30,631 nucleotides of DNA from an uncultured Muribaculaceae bacterium (GCA_910579995.1 CAJTWH010000034.1:1-30631); one strand, 5' to 3'; counted from the first letter of the stretch, positions 1-8,774 are shown. Program-made: numbers and translations. Notes: generated by a model not told the origin, from the sequence alone.

Positions 1-1
1 T

Positions 2-445
2 AGATTTATTGAAAGGATAGGTTCTTATAATCCGAACACTAATCCTGCTACAATTACACTCAATTTCGAGCGTGCTTTGTATTGGGTGACCGTTGGTGCC
101 GAGCCCACCGACACCGTACGTTCAATTCTTTCTCGCGAAGGCGTAATGCTCATGCACCATCTTATGGGTGGCGTAGCCAAGGGCGCATTCGACCAAGCCG
201 AGGCTGAACGTCGTTTCAACGAATGGAAAGCTAAGAAAGACGCTAAGACCGCAAGCGCAAAAGCCACTATGGCTCAGCAGCGCGAGCTCACTGCAAAACA
301 GCGTCTTGAAGCTGAGACTGCTAAGAACAAGGCTAAAGCCGAGCTCGTAGCAAAGAAGAAAGCTGAAGCCGCCGCTGCTGCCGCAGAGGCTAACGCCGAA
401 GCTTCTGAAGCTCCCGCCGAAGAGACCGAAGCTGCTGCTGAATAA
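2..445 (+). CDS. rpsP: 30S ribosomal protein S16, 5'-truncated by the window edge
   Basis: The frame is open from base 2 and reads RFIERIGSYNPNTNPATI and then LYWVTVGAEPTDTVRSIL, the typical second half of the S16 core, which binds 16S rRNA during 30S assembly. The first roughly 35 residues are missing to the left. After the core (about residue 60 of the visible part) comes a long low-complexity tail rich in Ala, Lys and Glu, ending in repeated Ala/Glu runs. S16 in many bacteria is only 80-90 residues, so this is an extended form of the kind known in Bacteroidota. An ATG-less partial reading from the TTG at 77 would cut the core and should not be used. A hairpin terminator follows. Confidence 0.95.
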   Translation, partial: RFIERIGSYNPNTNPATITLNFERALYWVTVGAEPTDTVRSILSREGVMLMHHLMGGVAKGAFDQAEAERRFNEWKAKKDAKTASAKATMAQQRELTAKQRLEAETAKNKAKAELVAKKKAEAAAAAAEANAEASEAPAEETEAAAE

Positions 446-472
446 GCAACGCTCCGATTCCTACGATACTCT

Positions 473-511
473 AAAGGGTGTGTCTGCGTTTTTCCGTCGG
501 CACACCCTTTT
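473..511 (+). terminator. Rho-independent terminator after rpsP
   Basis: A perfect 10-bp inverted repeat (AAAGGGTGTG at 473-482, CACACCCTTT at 501-510) with an 18-nt loop lies 28 nt after the rpsP stop. The 3' arm ends in a T run. It separates rpsP from ileS. Confidence 0.8.
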
Positions 512-558
512 ATAGTTTATCCAATTTCTTTTTTACCGATCTTCCGAGTCTTTAATAT

Positions 559-3500
559 ATGAAGAAATTCAACGAACGTTCACGACAGAACCTGTCGGAA
601 CTTAACAAGGAAATGCTCGCCTCATGGGAGGCTGAGCGCCTCTTTGAGCAAAGTGTTGCTCTGCGCGAGGGGGCTCCGTCGTTTGTTTTTTACGAAGGTC
701 CGCCTTCGGCAAACGGTATGCCCGGCATACACCATGTGATGGCGCGCACCATCAAAGACCTTTTCTGCCGCTACAAGACCATGCAGGGCTTTCAGGTTCA
801 CCGAAAAGCCGGATGGGACACCCACGGCCTGCCCGTGGAGCTTGGCGTAGAGAAAGCGCTCCATATTACTAAAGAGGATATCGGTACTAAGATTTCTGTA
901 GAAGACTACAACGCCGCCTGCCGCCGCGAGGTGATGAAATACACCCGCGAATGGGAGACCCTTACCAATATAATGGGCTATTGGGTAGATACCACCGACC
1001 CATACATCACCTACGACAACCGCTTCATCGAAACCGTATGGTGGCTCTTGGCTCGTCTTTATGGAAAAGGCTTGCTCTACAAAGGCTATACAATCCAGCC
1101 CTACTCTCCCGCCGCCGGTACAGGCTTGAGCTCCCACGAGCTCAATCAGCCCGGCTGCTACCGCGACGTCAAAGACCTCACGGCAACCGTGCTTTTCACC
1201 ATCACCGACCCCAAGGAAGAGATGGCACAGTGGGGACGTCCGTGCTTCATGGCTTGGACAACTACACCGTGGACACTCCCGAGCAACACCGCTCTTTGCG
1301 TCGGCCCGAAAATCGATTATGTCGCCGTGCAGACATTCAACCCTTACAACGGCGAGAAAATAACCGTCGTAATGGCAGAGTCGCTCGTCGGCGCATACTT
1401 CAAGAAAGAGGGCGAAAACGGTGACTTCGAGGCATATCAAGCCGGCGACAAAGTCGTGCCCTACCGTATCGTAGGCCATTATACCGGCACCGAGCTCACC
1501 GGCATGCACTATGCCCAGCTCATGCCTTGGGTGAAACCTTGCGAGAAACTCAGTACCCTCGCACCCGCTTACGCCACCGACTATGCTGCAGCACATCCCG
1601 AAAAAGTGTTCAGTGTAGGTAAAGACAACTTCGTAGAGCTCGCTGAATGCGCTTTCCGCGTTATTCCCGGCGACTATGTCACTACCGACGACGGTACTGG
1701 TATCGTTCACATCGCACCCACATTCGGTGCCGACGACGCCAAGGTTGCCAAAGCAGCCGACATACCCTCGCTCTTCATGGTAAACCTCCGCGGCGAGACC
1801 CGCCCCATGGTAGACCTGCAAGGCAAATTCTATACGCTCGACGAACTTGCTCCCGAGTTTGTTGAGAAATGTGTCAATGTTGATCTCTACGGTGCTCATG
1901 CAGGCGAATTTGTAAAGAACGCCTACGACCCCGTATATACCGACGACAAAGGCCACTTCGACGAAGCTGCCGCAGCCAAGGCCGAAGACCTCAACGTGCG
2001 TCTTTGCGTGGAGCTCAAGGCCGAAGGTCTGGCTTTCCGCACCGAGAAGCACGTACACAACTACCCCCACTGCTGGCGCACCGACAAACCGGTGATCTAC
2101 TACCCTCTCGACAGCTGGTTTATCCGCTCTACCGCCGCCCGCGAACGCATGATGGAGTTCAACGACAAAATCCAGTGGAAACCCACATCGACCGGCACCG
2201 GCCGCTTCGGCAAATGGCTCGAGAACCTTCAGGACTGGAACCTCAGCCGCAGCCGCTACTGGGGCACACCTCTGCCGATCTGGCGCAACGAAGATGGCAC
2301 CGAGGAAATCTGCATTGACAGCGTAGAGACTCTTTACAACGAAATCGACAAAGCCGTTGAGGCCGGCGTGATGGCTTCCAACCCCTTGCGCGACAAAGGC
2401 TTCGTACCCGGCGACTACAGCAAGGACAACTACGAGAAGATAGACCTCCACCGTCCTTACGTAGACGACATCGTGCTTGTCTCACCCACCGGACGCCCCA
2501 TGCACCGCGAGACCGACCTTATCGACGTTTGGTTCGACTCCGGCTCCATGCCCTACGCCCAGATCCATTACCCCTTCGAGAACAAAGAAGGCCTTGACAG
2601 CGGCCGTCTTTTCCCTGCCGACTTCATCGCCGAGGGCGTCGACCAGACCCGCGGTTGGTTCTTCACCCTCCATGCAATCGGCACAATGGCATTCGACCAC
2701 CCCGCCTTCAAGACCGTTATCTCAAACGGCCTCGTGCTCGACAAAAAAGGTGAGAAAATGTCGAAGCGTAAAGGCAACACCGTCGATCCCTTCAAGACCA
2801 TCGAGGAATCGGGCGCCGACCCACTGCGCTGGTACATGATATCTACCTCGTCGCCTTGGGACAACCTCAAATACGATCCCGAAGGCGTAAAAGAGACTGC
2901 TCGTAAGTATTTCTCCACACTCACAAATACTTACAACTTCTTCGCCATGTATGCCAACGTCGACGGCTTCGACCCCGAAGCACCTGAAGTACCGCTGGCA
3001 GAGCGCCCCGAAATCGACCGGTGGATTCTCTCGCTGCTCAACACTCTCGTAAAGACCGTGACCGAGGAGTTCGACAACTACGAGCCAACCCGTGCGGCGC
3101 GTGCAATCTCGACATTCGTACTCGACAACCTCTCCAACTGGTATGTGCGCCTCAACCGCAAACGCTTCTGGGGTGGCACTCTCGACCAAGACAAGCTCGC
3201 CGCCTACCAGACTCTCTACACCTGTCTGGTGACAGTGGCGAAACTCATGGCTCCGATTGCGCCCTTCTACGCCGACCGTCTCTATCGCGACCTCACTCAG
3301 AGCGAGCAGTCAGTACACCTCACCACATTCCCGGTATACTGTGCTGAAGCTGTCGACAAAGACCTCGAGCTGCGCATGGACGTGGCACAGCGCCTCACAT
3401 CACTTGTACTGTCGCTGCGCAAGAAAGCCAACATCAAGGTGCGCCAGCCGCTCGTGAAAATGCTCGTGCCGGCCAACGACGCCGCTCTTGAAGCCGCTCT

Positions 3501-4107
3501 CAAAGCCGTTGCCGATACAGTCAAGACAGAGGTGAATGTAAAAGACCTCGAGATTGTAGCTGCCGACAATGAGGTGTTTGTTAAGCGTGTTCAGCCCGAC
3601 TTCAAGAAACTCGGCCCGAAATTCGGCAAGCTCATGAAAGCCGCTGCTGAGCGTATCAAGGCCCTTGGTGCCAAAGAGATCAGCTCGCTCGAACGCGACG
3701 GATACCTTGACATCGATGTTGATGGCCAGACTACCCGTATCGAACTCGACGATGTGAAAATCATCAGCGAGGATATGGAAGGATGGCTCGTTGCCAACGA
3801 CGGCGACCTCACCGTGGCTCTCGATATCGAGATCAACCCCGACCTCGCCCGCGAAGGCCTCGCCCGCGATATCGTCAACCGCATCCAGCGCCTGCGCAAA
3901 GACCGCGGCTACGATATCACCGACCATATCAACCTCACCCTCCTGCCCGGCGAAAACGTGGCAGAGGTTGTAGATCAATACGGCGAGTACATCGCCGGTC
4001 AGCTGCTGGCCGACAACATCACCGTTGCCGAACCCGACAACGACGCCGATGTCGTGATTCTCGATATCGACGACCTCAAACTCGGAGCAGTAGTAACCAA
4101 AGCATAA
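559..4107 (+). CDS. ileS: Isoleucine--tRNA ligase
   Basis: This cytoplasmic class I aminoacyl-tRNA synthetase charges tRNA-Ile and hydrolyses misactivated valine. The 1182-residue protein carries the HIGH-equivalent signature as GIHH at residues 56-59 and KMSKR at 733-737. The CP1 editing insertion lies between them (for example the stretch TTTPWTLPSNTALCVGP around residue 235). The SGSMPYAQ and EGVDQTRGWFF motifs are typical of the IleRS catalytic core. The C-terminal part (after about 780) is the anticodon-binding domain with a long tail. The size and GIHH variant fit the long, eukaryote-like IleRS class. The ATG at 559 is the first in frame after the rpsP terminator. No convincing TAnnTTTG box was seen upstream. 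A 609-residue antisense frame over its first half is a coding shadow. Confidence 0.97.
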   Translation: MKKFNERSRQNLSELNKEMLASWEAERLFEQSVALREGAPSFVFYEGPPSANGMPGIHHVMARTIKDLFCRYKTMQGFQVHRKAGWDTHGLPVELGVEKALHITKEDIGTKISVEDYNAACRREVMKYTREWETLTNIMGYWVDTTDPYITYDNRFIETVWWLLARLYGKGLLYKGYTIQPYSPAAGTGLSSHELNQPGCYRDVKDLTATVLFTITDPKEEMAQWGRPCFMAWTTTPWTLPSNTALCVGPKIDYVAVQTFNPYNGEKITVVMAESLVGAYFKKEGENGDFEAYQAGDKVVPYRIVGHYTGTELTGMHYAQLMPWVKPCEKLSTLAPAYATDYAAAHPEKVFSVGKDNFVELAECAFRVIPGDYVTTDDGTGIVHIAPTFGADDAKVAKAADIPSLFMVNLRGETRPMVDLQGKFYTLDELAPEFVEKCVNVDLYGAHAGEFVKNAYDPVYTDDKGHFDEAAAAKAEDLNVRLCVELKAEGLAFRTEKHVHNYPHCWRTDKPVIYYPLDSWFIRSTAARERMMEFNDKIQWKPTSTGTGRFGKWLENLQDWNLSRSRYWGTPLPIWRNEDGTEEICIDSVETLYNEIDKAVEAGVMASNPLRDKGFVPGDYSKDNYEKIDLHRPYVDDIVLVSPTGRPMHRETDLIDVWFDSGSMPYAQIHYPFENKEGLDSGRLFPADFIAEGVDQTRGWFFTLHAIGTMAFDHPAFKTVISNGLVLDKKGEKMSKRKGNTVDPFKTIEESGADPLRWYMISTSSPWDNLKYDPEGVKETARKYFSTLTNTYNFFAMYANVDGFDPEAPEVPLAERPEIDRWILSLLNTLVKTVTEEFDNYEPTRAARAISTFVLDNLSNWYVRLNRKRFWGGTLDQDKLAAYQTLYTCLVTVAKLMAPIAPFYADRLYRDLTQSEQSVHLTTFPVYCAEAVDKDLELRMDVAQRLTSLVLSLRKKANIKVRQPLVKMLVPANDAALEAALKAVADTVKTEVNVKDLEIVAADNEVFVKRVQPDFKKLGPKFGKLMKAAAERIKALGAKEISSLERDGYLDIDVDGQTTRIELDDVKIISEDMEGWLVANDGDLTVALDIEINPDLAREGLARDIVNRIQRLRKDRGYDITDHINLTLLPGENVAEVVDQYGEYIAGQLLADNITVAEPDNDADVVILDIDDLKLGAVVTKA

Positions 4108-4112
4108 GTACT

Positions 4113-4146
4113 GCGGTCACCGGCATAAATCGCTGCCGGTGACCGC
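4113..4146 (+). terminator. Strong hairpin between ileS and the traR/dksA-like gene
   Basis: A perfect 13-bp inverted repeat (4113-4125 and 4134-4146) with an 8-nt loop starts 5 nt after the ileS stop. The downstream tract is A/T-rich but not a T run, so it may be a weak terminator, a processing site or an mRNA-stabilising 3' structure. A one-mismatch TAnnTTTG-like box (4155-4162) follows, so the next gene might also have its own promoter. Confidence 0.5.
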
Positions 4147-4190
4147 TATTATAATACCTGTGAGTTTTCAAAACTTAAAATCTAAATGTC

Positions 4191-4571
4191 ATGAGCCAAC
4201 AACCAAGATACAGCGATGAAGAACTTGAAGAATTCCGCGAACTCATACAATCCAAAATAGCCACCGCAACAGCCCTTTACGATGAACTCGTAGCGTCGCT
4301 ACGCGCCGACGAAGGCAACGGCACTTCTGATACATCCACCACCTTCAAGGCTCTCGAAGAAGGCGCAAACACCCTTGAGCGCGAGGCCACTGCCCGTCTT
4401 GCCGAGCGTCAGCTTCAGTTTATCAACCATCTCAAGGCTGCCCTCACCCGAATTGACAACAAAACATACGGTATCTGCCGCGCCACCGGAAAACTGATTC
4501 CCAAAGAACGCCTCAAGGCAGTGCCTCACGCAACTCTGTGCGTGGAAGAAAAAAATAATCCCAGACATTAA
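4191..4571 (+). CDS. TraR/DksA-family regulator with a degenerate zinc site
   Basis: The 126-residue protein has the layout of the DksA/TraR family: an N-terminal helical part (residues 1-85, helices suited to reaching into the RNA polymerase secondary channel) and a C-terminal block YGICRATGKLIPKERL followed by AVPHATLCVEEK. In classical members this block holds four zinc-binding cysteines (CxxC...CxxC). Here only the first of each pair remains (ICRAT, LCVEE), so normal C4 zinc binding is not expected. This degenerate form is, from memory, common in Bacteroidota. Its stop overlaps the lspA start by one base (TAATG), so the two are probably translationally coupled. A role in transcription initiation control is inferred from family only. 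Confidence 0.85.
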   Translation: MSQQPRYSDEELEEFRELIQSKIATATALYDELVASLRADEGNGTSDTSTTFKALEEGANTLEREATARLAERQLQFINHLKAALTRIDNKTYGICRATGKLIPKERLKAVPHATLCVEEKNNPRH

Positions 4572-5227
4572 TGCAGCAAAAAAATCGGAGCAAAATCCTT
4601 GCTTGGACAGCTTGGGCGATTATCGCATTGGTAATCATTACCGACCAATGGCTTAAAGTATGGATTAAGACTCACTTCTATATCAACGAGGACTTGGAGA
4701 TCACCTCATGGTTCCACCTCCATTTCGTACAGAACAACGGCATGGCCTTCGGTCTTGAGTTCCTCAACAAGTACATTCTCACCTTCCTCCGCCTCGGGCT
4801 TTTCGGCTTCCTCGTGTGGTATATCCGTGAGCTCTACCGCCGCGCATGGATACCGCTCGGCTATATGGTGAGCATAGCCCTCATAGCGGCAGGAGCTTTC
4901 GGAAATATCATCGACTGCGTATGCTACGGCGAGATTTTCACCAATCCATACCCTCCGATGACAGCCACACTCGTGCCATGGGGTGAAGGCTACGGCGGTA
5001 TTTTCCAAGGCCTCGTGGTAGATATGCTCTACTTCCCTCTATTCTCATTCACGTGGCCCGATTGGGTGCCCTTTGTGGGCGGCACGCTCTTTACATTTTT
5101 CGACCCTGTATTCAATATCGCCGACGTGGCTATCAGCGTAGGCATGATATCTGTCGTTGTTTTCTATTTCAACTTGATGGAGCACTCGCTCGAAAATGAA
5201 AAACCTCGCAAAGATACTGATAATTAG
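4571..5227 (+). CDS. lspA: Lipoprotein signal peptidase (signal peptidase II)
   Basis: This inner-membrane aspartyl protease cleaves prolipoproteins before the lipid-modified cysteine. Four hydrophobic helices are visible in 218 residues. The conserved boxes are present: TDQWLK near residue 25, QNNGMAFG near 55, AFGNIID near 110, then VVDML with Asp151 and FNIADVAI with Asp185, which correspond to the two catalytic aspartates. Between the GNIID box and Asp151 there is an insertion of about 30 residues (NPYPPM...GIFQGL) relative to short proteobacterial LspA. The ATG overlaps the preceding stop by one base, and its 3' end overlaps the next gene by 32 nt. That next gene encodes a lipoprotein, a likely substrate. 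Confidence 0.96.
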   Translation: MQQKNRSKILAWTAWAIIALVIITDQWLKVWIKTHFYINEDLEITSWFHLHFVQNNGMAFGLEFLNKYILTFLRLGLFGFLVWYIRELYRRAWIPLGYMVSIALIAAGAFGNIIDCVCYGEIFTNPYPPMTATLVPWGEGYGGIFQGLVVDMLYFPLFSFTWPDWVPFVGGTLFTFFDPVFNIADVAISVGMISVVVFYFNLMEHSLENEKPRKDTDN

Positions 5228-6020
5228 CATTATCGCCACTGTCATCGGGTGCAAGAAAGTTCCTTCCGACGTTATTGCGCCCGATGATATGGCAGCTCTC
5301 ATGGCCGACATCCACACTGCCGAAGCGGTTGTGGAGATGAATCATGCATCCTATAACAACGACTCTCTCAAGCTCACAATGCGCCAATCGGTATACATGC
5401 GTCATGGAGTCAACTCCGCTCAGGTTGACTCTTCTATAGCATGGTATGGCCGCAACATAAAATACTACATGGAGGTCTACGACAAGACTATCGAGATACT
5501 CGAGCACCGTCTTATCGAGACCGGCAACCGTATCGCCGCCGACAACGCACTATCCATAGCCGGCGACTCGGTGGACGTATGGCCAAACGCACGCTTCATA
5601 TCAATCAACGACCGCCTGCCCTCGCGCATGATTACATTCAGTTTCGGCCGCGACCCCAACTGGGAGAAAGGTGACGACTATGTGTGGCGCGCTAAATTTT
5701 TCAACGTCGACGAGCGCATGGAGTGGCTCATGGGCGTCGAATACAGCGACGGCGCAGTAGAGTGGCGCAACGAATCACCCGACGCCGACGGGTGGAAAGA
5801 AATCACACTGCAGACCGACTCTCTGCGTCATCCCACGCGTCTGTTCGGCTACCTCTCCGCCATCAACCGCCGCGGTACGGAGCTGAGAATCGACAGCATA
5901 TCGCTTGTGCGCAAGCGCCTCAACCCCGACAGCTACAACCGCCCCTATACCTACTCAATCCCCAATTTCAACGAGCCGGTTGAGATAGCCGACAGCATAG
6001 CCAATGACACAATCAGATAG
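5196..6020 (+). CDS. DUF4296 domain lipoprotein
   Basis: The 274-residue protein starts MKNLAKILIISIIATVIGC, a short lipoprotein signal with Cys19 at the lipobox (VIGC), so it should be acylated in the membrane by the lspA pathway. Residues of about 24-105 (VPSDVIAPDDMAALMADIHT, then NNDSLKLTM) match my memory of DUF4296, a Bacteroidota domain of unknown function usually encoded beside lspA. The C-terminal half is hydrophilic with no recognised domain. The start overlaps the last 32 nt of lspA in another frame, implying coupled expression. No function should be assigned beyond envelope lipoprotein. Confidence 0.85.
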   Translation: MKNLAKILIISIIATVIGCKKVPSDVIAPDDMAALMADIHTAEAVVEMNHASYNNDSLKLTMRQSVYMRHGVNSAQVDSSIAWYGRNIKYYMEVYDKTIEILEHRLIETGNRIAADNALSIAGDSVDVWPNARFISINDRLPSRMITFSFGRDPNWEKGDDYVWRAKFFNVDERMEWLMGVEYSDGAVEWRNESPDADGWKEITLQTDSLRHPTRLFGYLSAINRRGTELRIDSISLVRKRLNPDSYNRPYTYSIPNFNEPVEIADSIANDTIR

Positions 6021-6225
6021 CTTCCGCTGGCTCGCCCACCGCATTGTAATAGACGGAGAGGAGCACGGCATGTCGATAGCAACAATTGAATGTCGCGACG
6101 GCTTGTGGCATGTCGACATCGAAAAATTCACGAAGGAGACCCACTCAACCGCCTTTCATTCAGGCACTATCAGAATTACTACCGACAAAGACATGCGCAT
6201 AAGGCCAACACTCGAATTTTTTTAG
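6004..6225 (+). CDS. Small protein of unknown function
   Basis: The 73-residue frame begins inside the last 17 nt of the DUF4296 gene and ends just before the promoter-like box of the next gene. Its content is balanced and globular-looking (GEEHGMSIATIECRDGLWHV), without signal peptide or membrane helix. I do not recognise the family. The tight overlap with the upstream gene and same strand suggest it is a real last member of the ileS-lspA group. A simple beta-rich fold seems possible, but this is only inference. Confidence 0.6.
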   Translation: MTQSDSFRWLAHRIVIDGEEHGMSIATIECRDGLWHVDIEKFTKETHSTAFHSGTIRITTDKDMRIRPTLEFF

Positions 6226-6233
6226 TACCTTTG
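6226..6233 (+). promoter_or_regulatory. Bacteroidota -7 box upstream of the yihY-ridA pair
   Basis: TACCTTTG matches the TAnnTTTG consensus exactly and sits 40 nt before the preferred ATG at 6274. No clear TTTG -33 element was seen at the right distance, so this is moderate evidence. If transcription starts near 6238, the GTG at 6235 cannot be the start of the next gene. Confidence 0.5.
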
Positions 6234-6273
6234 TGTGCGTAAACGTTTTAGCGATTTCGCGTGTTTGAAATAT

Positions 6274-7644
6274 ATGGCCGAACAGAAAACATCACGCATA
6301 CAGAAGCTCATTGACAAGAGCATATCACTCTATAACTACCTCACCACAGGTATATGGAGCGATCCCCGGCGCACATGGTGGCTCAACGCCTTGCGCACCG
6401 GCAACCTGTCGATAAACTCGTTTCTCAACCGCGACATCCAGTCGCAAGCCTGCGCCCTCACCTACCGCACCATGCTCGCCGTAGTGCCGGCGCTGGCACT
6501 TCTGCTCGCCATAGGCCGCGGTTTCGGCATGCAGGACGCCCTGCAGGATGAGCTCTACAAGCTGTTCCCGGCCCAGCATGTGGCAATAAGCTACTCGATG
6601 AATTTCATCGACTCCTACCTCAAGCAATCCTCCGAGGGTGTGTTTGTAGGCGTGGGTATAGTATTCCTGCTCTGGACATTGATATCACTCCTCAGCAGTG
6701 TGGAAGACACCTTCAACCTTATATGGGGTCAGAAAAGCGGCCGCAGTATATGGCGCAAGCTGAGCGACTACACCGCCATGCTGCTCATCCTGCCGGTGCT
6801 GATGATATGTGCCAGCGGCATATCGCTGCTGATGAGCTCTACTCTCAACGCTATCTTCCATTTTGAGTTCATGACTCCCGTGATATCAGCATTGCTCGAG
6901 GGCGCACAATGCCTGATGACAATACTGTTCTTCACAGCCGTCTACATGCTTATTCCGAACACGAAGGTAAAATTCAAGAACGCCTTCATCTCAGGCTGCC
7001 TTTCGGGTATCGGATTTCTCGTGCTGCAATGGCTATTCGTCACAGGTACTCTCTATGTGACGCGCTACAATGCCATCTACGGCTCTTTCGCCTTCATCCC
7101 GCTGCTGCTGCTGTGGATGCAGCTTGCTTGGGTGATATGCCTTGCCGGGGCTGTGATATGCTACTCCTCGCAGAATGTATTCGCCTTCTCGCTTGACAGG
7201 GAGGTGGAGACAATATCAAACCGGTATCGCGACAAAGTCACCGTCGCCGTCAGCGCGGCAATCGCTTACCGCTTCGTCAACCGCCTCGGACCGGCCACGG
7301 CACGCGACCTGATGGACAATTTCGAGCTACCGGCACGGCTCGTCACAAACATCACCGACCGCCTCTGCGCCGCCGGTATATGCAACCGCGTGCTTATACC
7401 GGGAGAAAAAGAAGTCTATGGTTTCCAACTCGCCATAGACCCGTCGCAACTCTCAGTAGGAGAACTCCGCAGAGAGCTCTATAATCTCGGCACCTCAGAC
7501 TTCATCAGCGATTTCAACCGCAATTTCCCTAAAGTCAACGAAGTATTCACACGGCTCGACAAAGCACTTTCAGACGTAGCCGACACTGTACCTCTCTCAT
7601 CGCTTATCGACGATATTCCAACCCTAAAAAAAGATATACAATGA
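6274..7644 (+). CDS. YihY/BrkB-family inner membrane protein
   Basis: I choose the ATG at 6274 (MAEQKTSRIQKLIDKSI, 456 residues) rather than the in-frame GTG at 6235, which overlaps a promoter-like box. The body has six long hydrophobic segments. The N-terminal family signature includes QACALTYRTMLAVVPALALL, followed by FLLWTLISLL, and later YGSFAFIPLLLLWMQLAW, as in the YihY/BrkB family (formerly mis-annotated as ribonuclease BN). After the last helix (about residue 310) there is a soluble C-terminal domain of about 140 residues that looks winged-helix-like (DLMDNFELPARLVTNITDRL). Substrate and function are not known. Its stop overlaps the ridA start by 4 nt (ATGA). Confidence 0.9.
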   Translation: MAEQKTSRIQKLIDKSISLYNYLTTGIWSDPRRTWWLNALRTGNLSINSFLNRDIQSQACALTYRTMLAVVPALALLLAIGRGFGMQDALQDELYKLFPAQHVAISYSMNFIDSYLKQSSEGVFVGVGIVFLLWTLISLLSSVEDTFNLIWGQKSGRSIWRKLSDYTAMLLILPVLMICASGISLLMSSTLNAIFHFEFMTPVISALLEGAQCLMTILFFTAVYMLIPNTKVKFKNAFISGCLSGIGFLVLQWLFVTGTLYVTRYNAIYGSFAFIPLLLLWMQLAWVICLAGAVICYSSQNVFAFSLDREVETISNRYRDKVTVAVSAAIAYRFVNRLGPATARDLMDNFELPARLVTNITDRLCAAGICNRVLIPGEKEVYGFQLAIDPSQLSVGELRRELYNLGTSDFISDFNRNFPKVNEVFTRLDKALSDVADTVPLSSLIDDIPTLKKDIQ

Positions 7645-8015
7645 AAAAAGTAATCGCTACCACTAAGGCTCCGGGCGCTATCGGCCCCTACAGCCAGGCT
7701 ATCGACACAGGCACATTTGTCTACGCCTCAGGTCAAATTCCAATCGACCCTGCCACCGGCAACATCCCCGAGGGTATCGAGGCACAGAGCGAACAGGCCA
7801 TGCGCAACGTCGAGGCCATTCTCGCCGAGGCAGGCTTGACTACTGCCAACGTTGTCAAGACAACCGTATTCCTCTCTGACATGGCCAACTTCGGCGCCAT
7901 GAACACCGTATATGCCGCCCACTTCTCAGAGCCCTACCCTGCCCGCTCTGCCGTAGCCGTACGCGAACTGCCCAAGGGCGTTCTCGTGGAAGTGGAAGTG
8001 ATCGCCGTAAGATAA
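7641..8015 (+). CDS. ridA: RidA-family reactive intermediate deaminase
   Basis: The 124-residue protein is a full-length YjgF/YER057c/UK114 member. These trimeric cytosolic enzymes hydrolyse reactive enamine/imine intermediates released by PLP enzymes such as threonine dehydratase. Visible signatures are PGAIGPYSQAI near the N-terminus, YASGQIPIDP, and YPARSAVAV with the substrate-carboxylate-binding arginine at residue 102, followed by the VEVEVIAV end. The start overlaps the preceding gene by 4 nt, so it is co-translated. A hairpin terminator follows, so it ends the operon. Confidence 0.94.
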   Translation: MKKVIATTKAPGAIGPYSQAIDTGTFVYASGQIPIDPATGNIPEGIEAQSEQAMRNVEAILAEAGLTTANVVKTTVFLSDMANFGAMNTVYAAHFSEPYPARSAVAVRELPKGVLVEVEVIAVR

Positions 8016-8036
8016 GCTTTCCACACTTCCCTATAC

Positions 8037-8062
8037 AAGCCATCCCGCCGGATGGCTTTTTT
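8037..8062 (+). terminator. Rho-independent terminator after ridA
   Basis: A 9-bp perfect stem (AAGCCATCC / GGATGGCTT) with a CGCC loop is followed by a T6 run, 21 nt after the ridA stop. Confidence 0.9.
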
Positions 8063-8148
8063 ATTTTCACCGACAACCAAACGGCCATATCGTTTGTTAT
8101 AATTTCATAAAAGAAATATAATATTCAACGTTTTAACATTTACAGATT

Positions 8149-8700
8149 ATGAAACCTATCAATGTAAATTATCTTGGCCAGACACGCCTTTGGTGGCTTG
8201 TCATGGTGATTGGTATTCTTCTGGTCATAGGCGGTTTCACCTATTGGTTCTGGCCCGAGGCAGGCTATGCAGTCGCCTCCCAGATATTCGGTTGGCTGCT
8301 TGTGCTTGCCGGTGTAGTGCAATTATGTGTGGCCTCCGGTCCTGATCATGCAAAAGGATGGGGCTGGTGGATAGCCGGCGGTGTCATCGACATGTTTATC
8401 GGCTTTATGCTGGTGCGCAGTGTGATTCTCTCTGAAATGGTATTTCCTTACTTCCTCGCCATCATCTTCATATTCTGGGGCTTGGAAGCTTTCATCAGCG
8501 CAGGAGCCCGACGACCGACAAAATACTGGTGGCTCGGACTTGTCAACGGTGTGCTCCTTTGCCTTATCGGATTCTTCTTCCTTGAGGCAGGATGGGTAAG
8601 CGACATGCTCATGGTTTCATTCCTTACAGCTATCGCTTTCATCTACTGGGGTTTCACCATCGCATTGGCAGCATACGAAATGAAACCTATAAAAAAATAG
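8149..8700 (+). CDS. HdeD/DUF308-like six-helix membrane protein
   Basis: The 183-residue protein is almost entirely membrane-embedded, with six hydrophobic segments arranged as repeated short hairpins (such as WWLVMVIGILLVIGGFTYWF, QIFGWLLVLAGVVQL, FLAIIFIFWGLEAF and WLGLVNGVLLCLIGFFFL). The G-x-x-x-hydrophobic-G pattern and Trp-rich helix starts resemble the HdeD/DUF308 family, in which E. coli HdeD is linked to acid resistance. That role is not shown for this clade. It stands alone between two terminators. Only a poor promoter match was seen upstream (TTTG at 8093-8096 and a degenerate -7 box near 8119). Confidence 0.75.
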   Translation: MKPINVNYLGQTRLWWLVMVIGILLVIGGFTYWFWPEAGYAVASQIFGWLLVLAGVVQLCVASGPDHAKGWGWWIAGGVIDMFIGFMLVRSVILSEMVFPYFLAIIFIFWGLEAFISAGARRPTKYWWLGLVNGVLLCLIGFFFLEAGWVSDMLMVSFLTAIAFIYWGFTIALAAYEMKPIKK

Positions 8701-8741
8701 CAATTGCTCTTAACCTGTGATTCACACTCATGAGCTGTTCG

Positions 8742-8774
8742 CCGGGTGGCCGCTCTGCTGACCACCCGGTTTTT
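8742..8774 (+). terminator. Rho-independent terminator after the HdeD-like gene
   Basis: A perfect 8-bp GC-rich stem (CCGGGTGG / CCACCCGG) with a 12-nt loop is followed by T5, 41 nt after the stop. Confidence 0.9.

Noticed and set aside
622..2451. 609-residue open frame antisense to ileS
   Set aside because: It is a mirror of a highly conserved synthetase gene in GC-rich DNA. Its translation is Val/Gly/Ala-rich with no domain, and it has no promoter.
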